Below the pieces are notes generated by a model. That model saw only the letters and a list, made by a program, of their open reading frames with translations. It did not search any database and was not told the origin of the DNA. The translations under genes and the position numbers were made by a program. A stretch of DNA of 64,000 nucleotides, taken from Chlorops oryzae. Its lineage: Eukaryota > Arthropoda > Insecta > Diptera > Chloropidae. The stretch covers positions 16,496,724 to 16,560,723 of the forward strand of contig CM035806.1 of NCBI GenBank assembly GCA_020466095.1, given 5' to 3'. How positions within the stretch are numbered: position 1 is the stretch's first letter; each line of letters opens with the position of its first letter. This document shows, in pieces, positions 37,854 through 49,206 of this stretch.

Positions 37854-39551
37854 ATGGAGTCTTGCTACAGCAAAATAAACAAATTTTGTTATTCGTGTGG
37901 CAGATTTACTTCTGTTAAGAACAGAAGGAAGATCTCGACGGAGACTGCAATTTTGTACGAGCAATATTTTCACATTCCAGTTATTGGAAATGTTCCTTGG
38001 GTGCCTAAATACGCTTGCAGATCATGTACCATGCGACTTCATGATTGGAAGAATGGGCGAATTCTGAGCATGCCATTTGGTGTTCCAATGATTTGGTCCG
38101 AGCCAAACAACCATGCCGAATGCTACGTATGTGCAAACGATGTCAATGGACTAAACCAAAAAAAGGCCGCAAGTTATATTTATAAAAGTGTTCCAGCTGC
38201 ACAAACCCCGATTCCACATTCCGATGCAGTTCCTATACCGCAAAAGCTAAGTACAACATCAGGATACACGCCATTATCATTTCAAACACTACCGGAATCA
38301 AGTGAGACGATGTACACGCCCACAAATTTCACTACTCCGTGCAATCATAAAGAAATATCGCAGCAAGGACTTAACGCTATGGCACGACAACTTAAGTTGT
38401 CACAAAGAAAAATGATTGTTCTGGCCCAGCATTTAAAATCTGCAAATGTCTTGGCACCAGATGTGAAAATTTACAGTGCTCGTGGTCGTCAGCGAGATTT
38501 ATTGCAATATTTTACAATAAATGAAAACAATTCATTTGCGTTTTGCAATGATATTGGTGGGTTGATGTTGGCAATGAACTATGAGTACAATGCAGAGGAG
38601 TGGCGGCTTTTTATTGATGGGTCAAAAAGCAGCCTGAAAGCGGTGCTACTGTACTACGACAATTCAAAAAATCCAGTACCTGTTGCACTTTCGGTGAACA
38701 CGAAGGAGTCGTACAAGTCCATAAAAGATATTTTGAGCTCTGTTCAATATAATGAACACAAGTGGAAGATTTGTGCAGATTTGAAGGTGGTTGCACTGGT
38801 TTCTGGCCTGCAAACAGGCTACACAAAAAATATGTGCTACTTGTGTACGTGGGACTCGCGGTACAAAGAAAGCTCTCAATATCAAAAACGAGATTGGTCA
38901 CCACGCATAGAGCATAAAATTGGTCAGAACAACGTTCGTCAAATTGAACTGGTTCCAATGGAAAGGATCCTCCTGCCCCCATTGCATATTAAACTGGGAG
39001 TTGTGAAAAACTTCATCAAAGCTCTTGTTGCACGAGGAAACGAAAGGGCTTTTGATCAGTTAACATACCGTTTTCCTCGCTTGAGCAAAGCCAAAATAAA
39101 ACAAGGTACATATTTCTTGCAAAATTTTTTGATTCGCGCTTGATTTCCCTAATTTCTCCACTTTATTCGTTCAGGCATGTTAAATGGTCCAGATATTAGG
39201 AAATTGATGAAGGACAATGATTTCGACATCACTCTCGGCATTGATGAAGAAATTGCTTGGAAGCATGTTAAAGGCGTCATAGAAAACGTGCTTGGAGCTC
39301 ATAGGGCCGTTAATTGGCGGCATTACGTAGACATGATGCTCCAATCGTTTGAGAAAATAAACGTAAACATGTCGTTGAAAATACATTTCTTGCAACATCA
39401 CCAAGCTGAGTTTGAACTCCAGTTGCCTTCTGAGTCAGACGAACATGGTGAGCGGTTCCACCAAATATCTGCCCAGTTGGAGCACTGGTACAGTGGCAAA
39501 AAGCTGGATTCTCTCTTAGCAGACATTTGCTGGAATCTTCAAACGGAATAA
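37854..39551 (+). CDS. Transposase-like protein of the long-TIR element (two exons, 542 aa, intact)
   Basis: Exons are 37854-39105 and 39175-39551. The 69-bp intron has gtacat at the donor and ttcag at the acceptor, and splicing joins the frame cleanly (KIKQG followed by MLNGPDIRKL). The N-terminus has a zinc-binding-like pattern: Cys12-x2-Cys15, Cys55-x2-Cys58, then His87-x2-Cys90-x2-Cys93. The middle shows strand-like acidic motifs: LFIDGSK (Asp255), CADLKV (Asp309) and CYLCTWDSR (Cys cluster plus Asp334). The PPLHIKLG block and a C-terminal SDEHGERFH motif follow. I recall these blocks from uncharacterised proteins scattered through animal genomes. An RNase-H/DDE-type fold with Asp255, Asp309 and the late Glu as catalytic residues is inference. 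The stop codon overlaps a polyadenylation signal, AATAAA, at 39547-39552. The gene sits between two long inverted repeats, so a role in moving this element is likely. No frameshift or nonsense codon is seen. Confidence 0.75.
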
Positions 39552-39564
39552 AATTACTAGCGAA

Positions 39565-40010
39565 AACAAAAAAAACATCTGGGTCGACCACAATACCGTA
39601 GCCGTAACAAAGCAACAAAAACTGATCCATGAGCTCGCAGCAGCACATATGCGATAACACCGATACGTAGGGGTCATGGAAGTGGACACACAAGGGAAAG
39701 TTCCTGATTGCCTCTAACTTGGTAGAGGCCAGTGCGATCCTTGTGCTGTCTGCTTCAAGTCGATTCTCACCTCCAAGTGGTGGCCCTGGATAGCCTGTGG
39801 TCTATCTAGACCAAAGGTGAACCAACGAGAACGGCGAAATGGTAGCGGACTGCTGTAGGTGGTGACGGCCCGGAAATGAGCATCGACAACGATTTCGAAC
39901 GTTACTGCCTGTGGGTTGCGAGTCCCAGACCCTCCGCCAACACGTAAGGGAACTGAGGATCGTCCCAGAGGATGACAAGAGGCGGTCGACCCAAAAGCCT
40001 ATGAGCGACC
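39565..40010. other. GC-richer stretch of unknown origin inside the long-TIR element
   Basis: This segment differs in base composition from the AT-rich sequence around it. It has no long intact frame; one frame near its end encodes VRELRIVPEDDKRRS-like sequence but is interrupted. It could be the 5' part of the neighbouring LINE or another insert. I cannot identify it. Confidence 0.4.
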
Positions 40011-40139
40011 TAATTGAAATTTTTCGCGAATACTATGAGCTTACATCTATTTACTGCCGAAACTAGAATGATTTATTAAATTTTGTGAATAAGAGCTAAA
40101 TCACTCAAAATTCTAATTCACAAATAATACAATTCCTGT

Positions 40140-40960
40140 CTACCAGAAATTTATGAATTGAATATTTGTCACTCGAACGCAAATGGCGTAAAGCAACATA
40201 AAAATGAACTAGCTATATTTCTACAGTGCCATAATATCGACATAATGCTCATATCAGAGACTCATCTGGCCATCAAAAAAAACTTTAAACTCAATGGATA
40301 TATATTTTATAATACCAATCACCCTGATAGGAAAGCGCATGGTGGAACGGCCATATTAAAAAAACCCGTATAATGCGCCATTTAGATGACCTTCTAAACA
40401 CCTGCAAGCAACATTCATCTGTGTTGAAGAATCATACGAGAAAGCCATTCTCTCCGCTGTTTATTGCCCCCCTAAGTTTTCGGTTCGTACAGAAATGTTT
40501 CTTCAATTCTCTAATACATTAGGCGACCGATTTCTTGTGGCTGGCGATTTCAACGCAGAACACACCTTGTGGGGATCTCGATTGATAACATCAAGAGGAA
40601 GGCAGCTTCGAATTTGTCTCCTGCGGGTAATCAACCTACAGGTAAGTACCCACTTAATCCGTGCAACACAGCTTAACTCAAAATCACTAATCTACTCGTC
40701 CATACAGTCACTTAGAGTCACTTTAATAAAAGCAGCATCCAATGCAACTTTCACTGCCCGAACTACCCAGAAATATCCGAATAAAACAGGTAAATCCATC
40801 CAGACTCTCGTTAATCGGAAGAGGAAGCTCCGCACGGAATGACAAAGGACTCGTTCTCCAGTGTCAAAAAAAAAAAAAAAACGGCTCAACGATGCCTCAA
40901 AAATACTTCATAGAGCTACAATAAAAGAAAATGAGCAGTTTTAACAATCTTGCGTGATTT
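40140..40960 (+). pseudogene. Jockey-clade non-LTR retrotransposon ORF2 fragment (endonuclease region)
   Basis: A frame from about 40153 reads LNICHSNANGVKQHKNELAI and then MLISETHL, the typical opening of a jockey-type AP-endonuclease. After a frame break near 40372, LVAGDFNAEHTLWGS (about 40530-40575) gives the GDFNA catalytic block. Further downstream, KRKLRTEW and RLNDASK-like words resemble the linker before the reverse transcriptase. Frameshifts and deletions make it dead. It lies inside the long-TIR transposon, between the intact gene and the exon relic. The 3' end of the LINE is not present. Confidence 0.75.
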
Positions 40961-40999
40961 AAAATAAACCTTCTCAATAATCTCGTATTTTTTCTAGAG

Positions 41000-41160
41000 A
41001 CTTTAACAAAATATCAGGCTATCAGAATCAGTATATGTGGATTTAACATGACACTCAAAGTGTATTTTCTGCAACAGCACCAAGATAAGCTCTGAAGAAT
41101 TTGAGTTGTCGTCTGAATCGCACAAACTTGGTGAACCCTCATTCGAAGGGCAACGGAAAA
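41000..41160 (+). pseudogene. Decayed second copy of the transposase 3' exon
   Basis: The reading around 41050-41095 gives MTLKVYFLQQHQDK, matching MSLKIHFLQHHQ of the intact exon 2, followed by a stop. Further recognisable shreds are SSES in another frame and GEPSFEG-like sequence. Nucleotide similarity to about 39330-39450 is evident but interrupted by small gaps. It lies just inside the right TIR, on the same strand as the intact gene, so the element once carried a second, now dead, copy of at least this exon. Confidence 0.6.
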
Positions 41161-41163
41161 TGT

Positions 41164-42198
41164 TTGCTTTTTGCTACACTATATTTAGTTAAATATTGGT
41201 TTAAATCCCGCATAATTACACGATTCTGAAAAAAACTGAGCTTACTCCAGCGAAAAAAAGGCCGTTACACCGTTCAATGGTATATTTGTTTGAAGGTTAA
41301 TGAAGTTCTGTTTTGTAAATATGGTTTTGCATTAATTTTCAAAATAAAGCACAATGGTGAACTATACCATAACAAATGCATTCTTTTTTATGAATCGATA
41401 TGTCAAGAAAGCCAAACAATTAAAATGGCAACATTGTGAAAAAAGCAATGCAATCGAACTGTGTAGTTTCAAAGACGAAGCGCTTGTTCATCGAGAAGAA
41501 AACATTGTTCATCATGCAAATTGGTGCATTCTGCTCGGGCTGACACCCCAGAGTACAACGGTAATAGCCGATAGTAGAAGTTGGCTCTAGATTGCAAAAT
41601 ATTCACCATTTTCGGCCACCTTTAGCACTATCGAATTTTAAATCGTATCTTTTCAATTATAATGGCTACAGGCAATATTCTCACATTAATTTATTGTAGA
41701 TACACATATAATACAATTGCAGTCTAAAAACACCAATCAAATGCAACATCTAATGCCATTTTTGGCAAAAATTTCATTTGTCATCACAAAAGTATGCTTT
41801 ACAAAATTTTACAGAAATCAAACGAAATCAGGAACATTTAATGTTATGATTTTAACATTTGAATATTTCGACTTTAATATAATTTATAGCATACATTTAG
41901 GGTAAGTTAGGAAATGCGTAAAATTTCAAAAAAAAAACCAATACAACGTGCCTTTGATTGAGTAAATTAAATTAATTGAGTTAAATGATACTTGGGTTTC
42001 AGTCTGGCTTAGTTAACCAACTTTAAAAGAGCGTCCAAAGCCTTTAAAATTGAAAAAATATAACTCAAAAATTAACAGTGAAATGTTGGCAAAAAATGTT
42101 GAATATTTCGCAAACTCGAGCTAACCTAGACTAGTGCTTGGTACTGTTGTACTCGGGGGACCGAGCCGGACCCGACTGCGCCGGTTTGCACGATGAAC
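41164..42198 (-). repeat. Right long terminal inverted repeat (1,035 bp)
   Basis: This is the inverse copy of 36663-37697. The outer end reads GTTCATCGTGCAAACCGGCG on the minus strand. The inner diverged copy of this terminal sequence starts at 41507 on the plus strand (GTTCATCATGCAAATTGGTG). The near-perfect identity of the arms argues for recent insertion or ongoing gene conversion between arms. Confidence 0.9.
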
Positions 42199-42229
42199 AA
42201 ATTTTTTTGTCCTAAAAACTAGCACAGTG

Positions 42230-44230
42230 TAATCAAGAATTTCAGATCAAAAATTCGTGGAATAAATTTATAAATATAGCATTGAAATTTTTAAAAAACG
42301 TCAGAAAATAATTTGTAAACTGCAACATTATGGAGAAAAAAAAAACAAAAGGGCGTCGCAAATCTCTTTAACGAACTCCTCTTTAATGAATTTCTTTCTT
42401 TATTGAATCTTCTGAAGGCTTTTTCGCTTCATTTTTATTGCCTTTTTTTACTCCTTTTAACGAATTCTCTTTGAAAGGATTGTTCTTTTTCTCCCGTCCT
42501 TGAATTTCGTCATAGGGACTTTTGACTGCAATTGTACAAAATCGACGGGACATTCAAATTCGAGGCCAAAAAGTGAGAGGGGCAATGGGGACAGAAAAAT
42601 CTGTAAACAAACAACAAGTTGAGGATTAACTGTAGAAATAGCCAAGCGTAGCCGAGAGAAGTTAGAAATACTTTGTATATATGTGTATGTGTGTACACAT
42701 ATAGACATATCGGACTAAATAAACCTAGTACTGCCATTAAGTATTGATAAAAGGAGCTCGATAACATGGTTATTTGCTTTCATTGCGTCTGCCAATCGGT
42801 ATTTACATTCTTACTTAGCATTTTTTACGTAAATTTAAGGCCTCTGAACATGAACTAAAGAGAATCAAATAGAAAAAGTAATGAAAAGAAAAGCAAAGCA
42901 AAGCCAAAAAAAAGAAGGAAAGAAAATATATGGAAGTGAAAAAAGTTTTGGATTATTCATTTGCTAAAGGCGATGAAAGTTAGACGCTTTGCTAATAAAT
43001 CTTTAAATTCAGTGGAAAGTTTAACCGAGTTTGCTCTGAGTAGTGCCCACCGCAACGTAAAAAGACTCCCTGCGAAGCGGTTAACATTTATCGGACCAAG
43101 GGAGTCCTCAAGCACAGTAGGGTGTCGGGATTTCCATTAATTTATGCCATAATTATTTATGGAATACATACATATTTCTAATCCATTCATCGTAATAATT
43201 CCCATTAAAATATGAATAGGAAAGTTGATATTAAGTTAGACTCATTAATTTCGGCCATAAAGTGTTTGGCCAGGACTAACAGAATCTTCACAAGAAGAAG
43301 AAGAAGAAAATGAAGGAGAATAAAATGAAGGAGAAGAAACCTCTTCAGTTGCTTATTAAAGGTTTATTGCTGTAAAAGATTTCCAATAGAATTTATTTCT
43401 CCTCAATTGATTTATTCCTTTCGGTGCTTTTTGGCTTTTTGTTTGTATTATTTACATTTTTTTTCTTTCCTTTTCTCCATGCATTCCATTTGCCAATACA
43501 TTGGTATTACTTGGCTGCGTAACTACGCAAAAACTCTTGAAAAATTCATTAAGAAAATATTTATTCCGTTTTAAGGTTCCTTTATCGCCTGATTTCCTTT
43601 GAAGTAGATGGCTTATTGACTTCAAAGGAGAAGGCCTGCCAATATTTATTTTATAGGCAATGTGTACATTCCAACCTACGCTTTGGAATAGAAAAACATT
43701 TTTTTTTTATTTGTTTTAGTTTGTTTTTTTTATTTTTTTCTTGCTTTTGATTAACTGATCCTATTTGATGCCATAGCTGCAGCGGCAAAGAAATGGGAAT
43801 ACAAATCCGACAGATACATCGATTCGTACGTAAATAAATACGAATATAGATAAGCGAATGTTTGTAATTTTTTTATATTTTTTTATTGTGTTCCTTAAGG
43901 ATCAATTTAATCCATGGAGTAATATAGCTCATATAACAACATGAAGGATTTTTCTTACCTTCGTTTTCATTTATTCATAGACTCATTCTCTTTATTTTTT
44001 CCTGTTTTTTTTTTTTTTGCATTTATTTTCTCAGCATTAGCATTCCGTATGGAAAATTAATTTATTCGAACATAACATTGCTGCCAACTTGAGCTTGAGT
44101 TTTCTGTTAAAATTTCTTGACATGTTCTTTTCGTTTCTTTCATGCTTTCAAAATTCGCTAAATGAATGAATGTACTGAACGTGGTACCTACATGTGTGTA
44201 TATAAGTATGTATGTACAAGGGTCGCTTCC
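42230..44230. other. No gene seen
   Basis: AT-rich right flank of the long-TIR element, with A/T runs and a GAA-type repeat near 43300-43340. Confidence 0.55.
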
Positions 44231-44689
44231 ATACCCAGCAGAAAATTATCTCCTGAATGACAATGGCATCAGTGATGTCATCGATGACATACAGGTGACA
44301 TTGTCATGCATGACATCTTGGAGGACATGTCATCGTGGAGGGATGCTGTTCACGTGCTTGAATCTCATTGGCTATTGAAATTTAAATAAGGTCTTAGCGT
44401 CAGTTGAACGTTAGCATGAAGTGGCGTAGATGATGAGTGCTCGAGCGCAAAGAAGAGAGTTATCAAACTGGTTTCTATAAATTGACATTTAAAGAGAAAA
44501 AGAGCAATGTGCTGCTGTCAAATGCTTTTTTCGCTATCGCACCCTAGCATGACATTGTCACCGGTGAAATCACTGTCCAACTCCTGTACAAATTTCATGC
44601 TAGGCGTCCTACGAATTGTCACGCATGCCGGGGTGACAAGTCACCCTGACTTCACCGATGATCTCAGGGTGACATTTCCCGCTGGGTAT
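44231..44689. mobile_element. MITE candidate, TACCCAGC...GCTGGGTA ends (459 bp)
   Basis: The ends are perfect over ATACCCAGC and continue imperfectly (left aGAAAATTATCtCCTGA, right gGGAAATGTCACCCTGA in inverse). The interior is rich in TGACA/TGTCA words. A 152-bp internal piece (44293-44444) recurs as a direct copy at 6752-6904. Confidence 0.65.
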
Positions 44690-45037
44690 TTTTTTTTTTG
44701 CATTCCATTAGGAATTTAAGTGCCCGTAAATACTTGAGCGTTCTACTTATGACTTTCTTTCGATTTAATTTTTTTCTATTTTTATTTCCACTTGCATATC
44801 TATGTTCGTTATACTTTTTTTTATGTTTTTCTATAGGTGAAAAATGCTCTAGTATTTTTCTAATAAATTTACCCCTATTATACACGTTCCGTCGTAAACA
44901 TACATACATATATAAAAGTGTGCGTGCACATACCGATGCCCACTTCCCAGTCGATCTCTTTTCCGAGTGCTCAAAGTGAATTCGAACAGAGCTTTGCCAA
45001 ACTGATGCTGCTCCTTTTTCTATAACTCTCTTCCTCA

Positions 45038-45117
<80 letters not shown>

Positions 45118-45146
45118 CTCTCTCTATCTATCTCTCTCTCTATCTA

Positions 45147-45177
<31 letters not shown>

Positions 45178-45807
45178 CTCTCTCTCTCTCTCTTACTTAC
45201 TCTCTTTAGATATCCCTTCGTGGCTCTTTCTCGTTCTCTTCTGTCATTCCATACATTAATGGATATATATATGTGAATATGTGAATATATATATATATAT
45301 ATATATATACATACATACATACATATATATTAAAATAAAAAGTTTTTCGCGCGCTAGAAAGCATCAGCCATAAAAATTGAATTATGTTGGCGCTTTTATT
45401 GCCTTTATTACCTTTATTGAAATTATTTTTCGTATGCCTAAAAGTGTGCTCGCTTTTGGTTTAATGGCTCTTTATAGTTCAAGAATTTGTGAAGAGAGCT
45501 TTCTGGGCTTTCTTCTTTTGTTAAAAAGTTTTCAAAAGGCTTTTTCCTATGACTTTTTTCTTGTGACAAATTTTTTTTTTTTTTTATTATTATTGTTACT
45601 TTTGGCTTTTTTTTGTCTTGAGTCTAAGAAAAAAGATGTAAAGTGCAGCACTTTTTCTTCGAAAAAGATTCGATTTTCTAAGTAGAACCACAAAACTGAT
45701 GGCCATAGGAAGAATTTTGATAATTTCATTCAAATGAAACTTAAAGAGAATATCGAAGTGTGTCAAGTGTGAAAAAGAGTAAAACATTGCCACTGACCTT
45801 TCATAAC

Positions 45808-45840
<33 letters not shown>

Positions 45841-46405
45841 AAAATTGAAGCTTTTCCATATCACTGTTGTTTCAAACGTATGAACATATGTACATATGTC
45901 CATTTGCTACATATTCATGCACATTTGTCGGACCTAAACTCAATGCTTAACTTCTCGGTTAAATGAAATTTTAGGTCTAACCATTTAACCCTTGTAATGC
46001 GAACACGCCATCAAATACGAACTACAATCTTTTATTCATTTCAAATCAATCTTTAATCTTTCGTGCATCGCATTCTAAACTTGGGCACGAAATCAATGCT
46101 TGCACAAAAAAAAAAAACAAAAAAAAGAAATTCACAAAGAAAAATAAAAAACAAAAAAAAAAGATAGGGAGAGCTAGCGAAAGGGAACAAGAAAACTCCA
46201 GCACGTAATAAGGTCATTTGTTTCCTTACACTTTTAAGGCAGCTTAGTGACGAATTATACGACTCATCTCTTTTGAAAAATCCTATTTTCATACTCTACG
46301 GATTCGGTGTTGAGGGTACGCTGCGTTTTTGCGCACGTAAGCTATTGAAATTTTCACAAAATATACCAATCAGTGCCACCAGCAAAGCCAATCTATCTTG
46401 AACCA

Positions 46406-46440
<35 letters not shown>

Positions 46441-47511
46441 GGAAATCTGTATAAGGGTCTTGAACTTTCTTGGGGAAAACTAAGGGAGTTCGTTCTTTTG
46501 GAATGGCAAAAGGACGCAACAGAATTGGACGAACTCGAGATTCTCTCATGTTTAAAAACATTTTCTGTAAAACAAAATTCTTTTACTTATTGTAAGTGAG
46601 CCAGTGCTTTTGAAACTACTTTTTACAAAAAGTCATGAATGCGCTCTTAAAAAGTACTTTGCAATTGTTTGACACGTTTTGCCTTTAAGCAAAGCCAAGA
46701 AGGGAATACTCTTATACGTATATACGAGTATATACATACATATTTGTATGTACAATGTCGTGTATTGTATTTTCAGGTTTGCCTGTCCATCGTACTTTCT
46801 TCTTTCACTATTTTCCTTTCTTTTAATTTTCTCATCTTCTTTTAGATAAAAAAAAGAATGTTAAGAATTGCGCCCTCCAGGCAGAACAAAAAAAAAAAAA
46901 AAGTAAACCATTTTTTTTTTTTTTTACTTCCAAATCATTTGTTTACCCAAACGTAATGTTGATGCCAACTAATCTACCTATCCTATTAAAGATAGAAAAA
47001 AATGCCAGCTGTCATTTTTTGTCAATGTACGTTGATTTAAAGAAAAGCATAACAAAAGGAAGTAATGTGATAGCATCACGGTGCGAACAAGGAATACTAA
47101 TCAACTTAATAGATGGACCGTAAGGCCCATGATTTTGAAAGAACTATCACAGAAAATTTAGCATCCGAAAACATTGAGCTACATTAAAAGCAGAAAAAAA
47201 AATGAAAAAAAAATATATAAAAACAAATGCCATCATTTACATAATTCCCGCTTATCAACTCTCCGGTTTTTTATGGTTTTTTTTTATATTTTTCCTTTTT
47301 GCTTATTTTGTTTCCTTTTTTTACTGTGCGAAGAAGTATAAGAAATTATTCCTGAGCACAGTAATTAATCAAATTCTAGTCAGCTGACGGCCTGGCATTA
47401 GCAATTGTGTTTTTTTTTGTGAGATCTATTGCCCTTCAATTTGTGCATACAACGTTTCAATTGACAGTTTATGGGTAACTGTTTGAGCAGAGCAAAGGAA
47501 ATCACAAAAAA
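44690..47511. other. No gene seen; long (TC)n and (TA)n tracts
   Basis: (TC)n interspersed with tctatc covers about 45040-45193, and (TA)n lies at about 45285-45310. A (GTCT)n tract (about 46408-46437) without mini-me flanks is present, as are two long A runs (45809-45836, 46890-46903). Confidence 0.65.
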
Positions 47512-47715
47512 ACAAGTAAGGGTGTCACAGTCGAGGGAAACTGAAAAAAGAAAAAACACCCGTTACAGATAAAATCTAAGCTATATAGGTTTGATAATTT
47601 TTTAAAACAGACAGCGACTATTAGGACAAAGTGCTCTGGAGATTTTTAAGACAATAAGGGTCTCATATAACGAATATCCCTTTAACCACGCCCACTTTTG
47701 AAAGTTATATATATA
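47512..47715 (+). mobile_element. Mini-me/DINE-1-type element C, 5' part only
   Basis: It begins ACAAGTAAGGGTGT like element A and continues with cccgttacagat and ccacgcccacttttgaaag, as in the 5' part of the family. It stops at a short TA run where repeat H begins. The GACA tract and GGGTATAA end are missing. Confidence 0.6.
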
Positions 47716-47918
47716 TATATAGTTACATGAAAGGCATTCACTAAATAAAAGTTATATGAGCGCGCGCGCTTAAATGAATTTGTGCAAACCGTCCAGCATG
47801 CCGTATGAGTGATGTCTTTTGTACCACACTTCGGACATTTGTACAGCATACGCACGTCTACCGCAGCATACCAGTAATGAGAGCGTCGCTATGGGCTTAC
47901 ATTTTTTGTTAATATGTA

Positions 47919-49206
47919 TTAGGTGTAGTAAAAAGAAATCCATTATTTTTGCATTAAATTGAGGGCTTTATTTAAGATAGTAAGAATGACCCGATTTAGG
48001 TCAAATATGCGCCGTTTTGTTCGATAACTTGTTGCCATTTTAAAGGTAATTTCATTATGCCTCTCTCATAGAAGCCCTCGTTCCTATTAGCAAAAAATTG
48101 AGACAGTCGAATTTCAGAAGCCTCTCTTGAAGCGAATGTTTCACCAGCAAAATTGTTGGCCATGGACAGGAGCAGATGGTAATCACTTGGTGCCAGGTCC
48201 GGACTATAAGGTGGATGCAGAAGAACCTCCCAACCAAACTCCCGGAGCTTCTGGCGAGTCACTATCGATGTGTGTGGCCTGGCGTTGTCCTGATGGAACA
48301 CAATTCCTCTCCTATTGGCCAAAGCTGGCCGCTAATGGGCGATTGCTTCCTTCAGACGGTCCAATTGTTGACAGTAGAGTTCCGAGTTAAGAGTTTTGCC
48401 GTATGGGAGCAGCTCATAGTAGATAATTCCCTGCCAATCCCACCAAACACACAGCAAAACCTTCCTGGCCGTCAATCCTGGCTTGGCCACCGTTTCCGCC
48501 GGTTCACCGTGTTTCGACCACGACCGTTTTCGCTTGACGTTGTCGTAAGTGACCCACTTTTCATCACCAGTCACCAACCGCTTCAGAAATGGGTCGATTT
48601 TGTTGCGCTTCAGCAGCGATTCGCAGATGGAAATTTGGTCTATGACGTTTTCTTGCGTTAACTCGTGTGGCACCCATACATCGAGCTTCTTTGTGTATCC
48701 AGCCTTATTCAAATGGTTCCAAACGGTTTTTTGTGCAATCTTTAGCTCTTTTGCAATCGAAACAGTGCTAACAAGACGGTCGGACTCGATAATTTCCATG
48801 ATTTTATCGACATTTTCGACAATTGGCCTTCCAGTGCGTGGTGCATCCTTGACATCGAAGTTACCGGAACGGAATCGACGAAACCAAAATTGCGCATGAT
48901 TGGCTGTTGCAGTATCAGGTCCATAAACGCTATTCACATTTTCAGCCGCCTGGCTTGCGTTTTCTCCCTTATCGAAGAAAAACTGTAAAATGTAGCGAAT
49001 TTTCTCTTTGCTGATGTCCATCTTTGACAAGCTCTCAAACAAAACTGAATCAATCAATCAAAAAAGTGTCAAAAAAGCTTTTTTAGTAGGAACTGTCATC
49101 TTTCTAATGCCCCCTAGCGGAACACGATCGGACTTATACAACGCGAGATGCAGATAAATAACGCCATCTATTGGAAAAATAATGGATTTCTTTTTACTAC
49201 ACCTAA
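47919..49206 (-). mobile_element. Mariner (Tc1/mariner) element, full length, 1,288 bp
   Basis: Both ends carry the same 32-bp sequence in inverse orientation (TTAGGTGTAGTAAAAAGAAA and 12 more bases), without a mismatch. The element is flanked on both sides by the TA target duplication (47917-47918 and 49207-49208). It encodes a single transposase on the minus strand. It is inserted in an older dispersed repeat whose second copy lies near 17-18 kb; the host sequence joins up across the element. Confidence 0.95.
47996..49057 (-). pseudogene. Mariner transposase gene with one premature stop
   Basis: The frame stays open for 353 codons except for one TAG at 48329-48331, in the middle of the catalytic domain between KEAIAH and RPALANRRG. 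Family transposases are about 345 residues. The likely start is the Met at 49021 (MDISKEKIRY), although the frame opens upstream. The N-terminus holds paired helix-turn-helix DNA-binding regions, then the linker WVPHEL. The catalytic triad is complete: TGDEKW, HQDNARPH and YSPDLAPSDYHL. Exactly 34 residues separate the last two Asp, the D34D signature of mariner. The sequence looks closer to the mellifera/cecropia-type subfamilies than to Himar1-type, with modest certainty. A single nonsense change, probably in a Lys codon, is the only visible defect. Confidence 0.92.

Larger units (their letters stand above)
36642..42229. mobile_element. 5.6 kb DNA transposon with about 1 kb terminal inverted repeats and an intact transposase-like gene
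   Basis: The segment from 36663 is repeated in inverse orientation from 42198, and each arm is 1,035 bp. Every stretch I compared between the arms was identical, including the open frames and a 10-base T/A run. Outside this core a diverged extension can still be aligned: CACTGTGGTAGT on the left against CACTGTGCTAGT on the right (reverse complement). This puts the true ends near 36642 and 42229, flanked on both sides by TAA, a possible 3-bp target duplication. If the ends are taken at the core instead, AAAT flanks both sides. Between the arms lie a two-exon gene (37854-39551), a GC-richer unidentified stretch (about 39565-40010), a jockey-like LINE fragment and a decayed second copy of the gene's 3' end. 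I cannot place the element confidently in a named superfamily. Confidence 0.85.

Noticed and set aside
45040..45193. CRISPR-like or regulatory GAGA-factor array
   Set aside because: This is a plain (TC)n microsatellite without spacers. GAGA binding is possible in principle, but nothing here distinguishes it from other TC tracts.
48127..48899. Plus-strand frames of 87, 161 and 116 codons at the mariner
   Set aside because: They are antisense shadows of the transposase, which carries all recognisable motifs on the minus strand.
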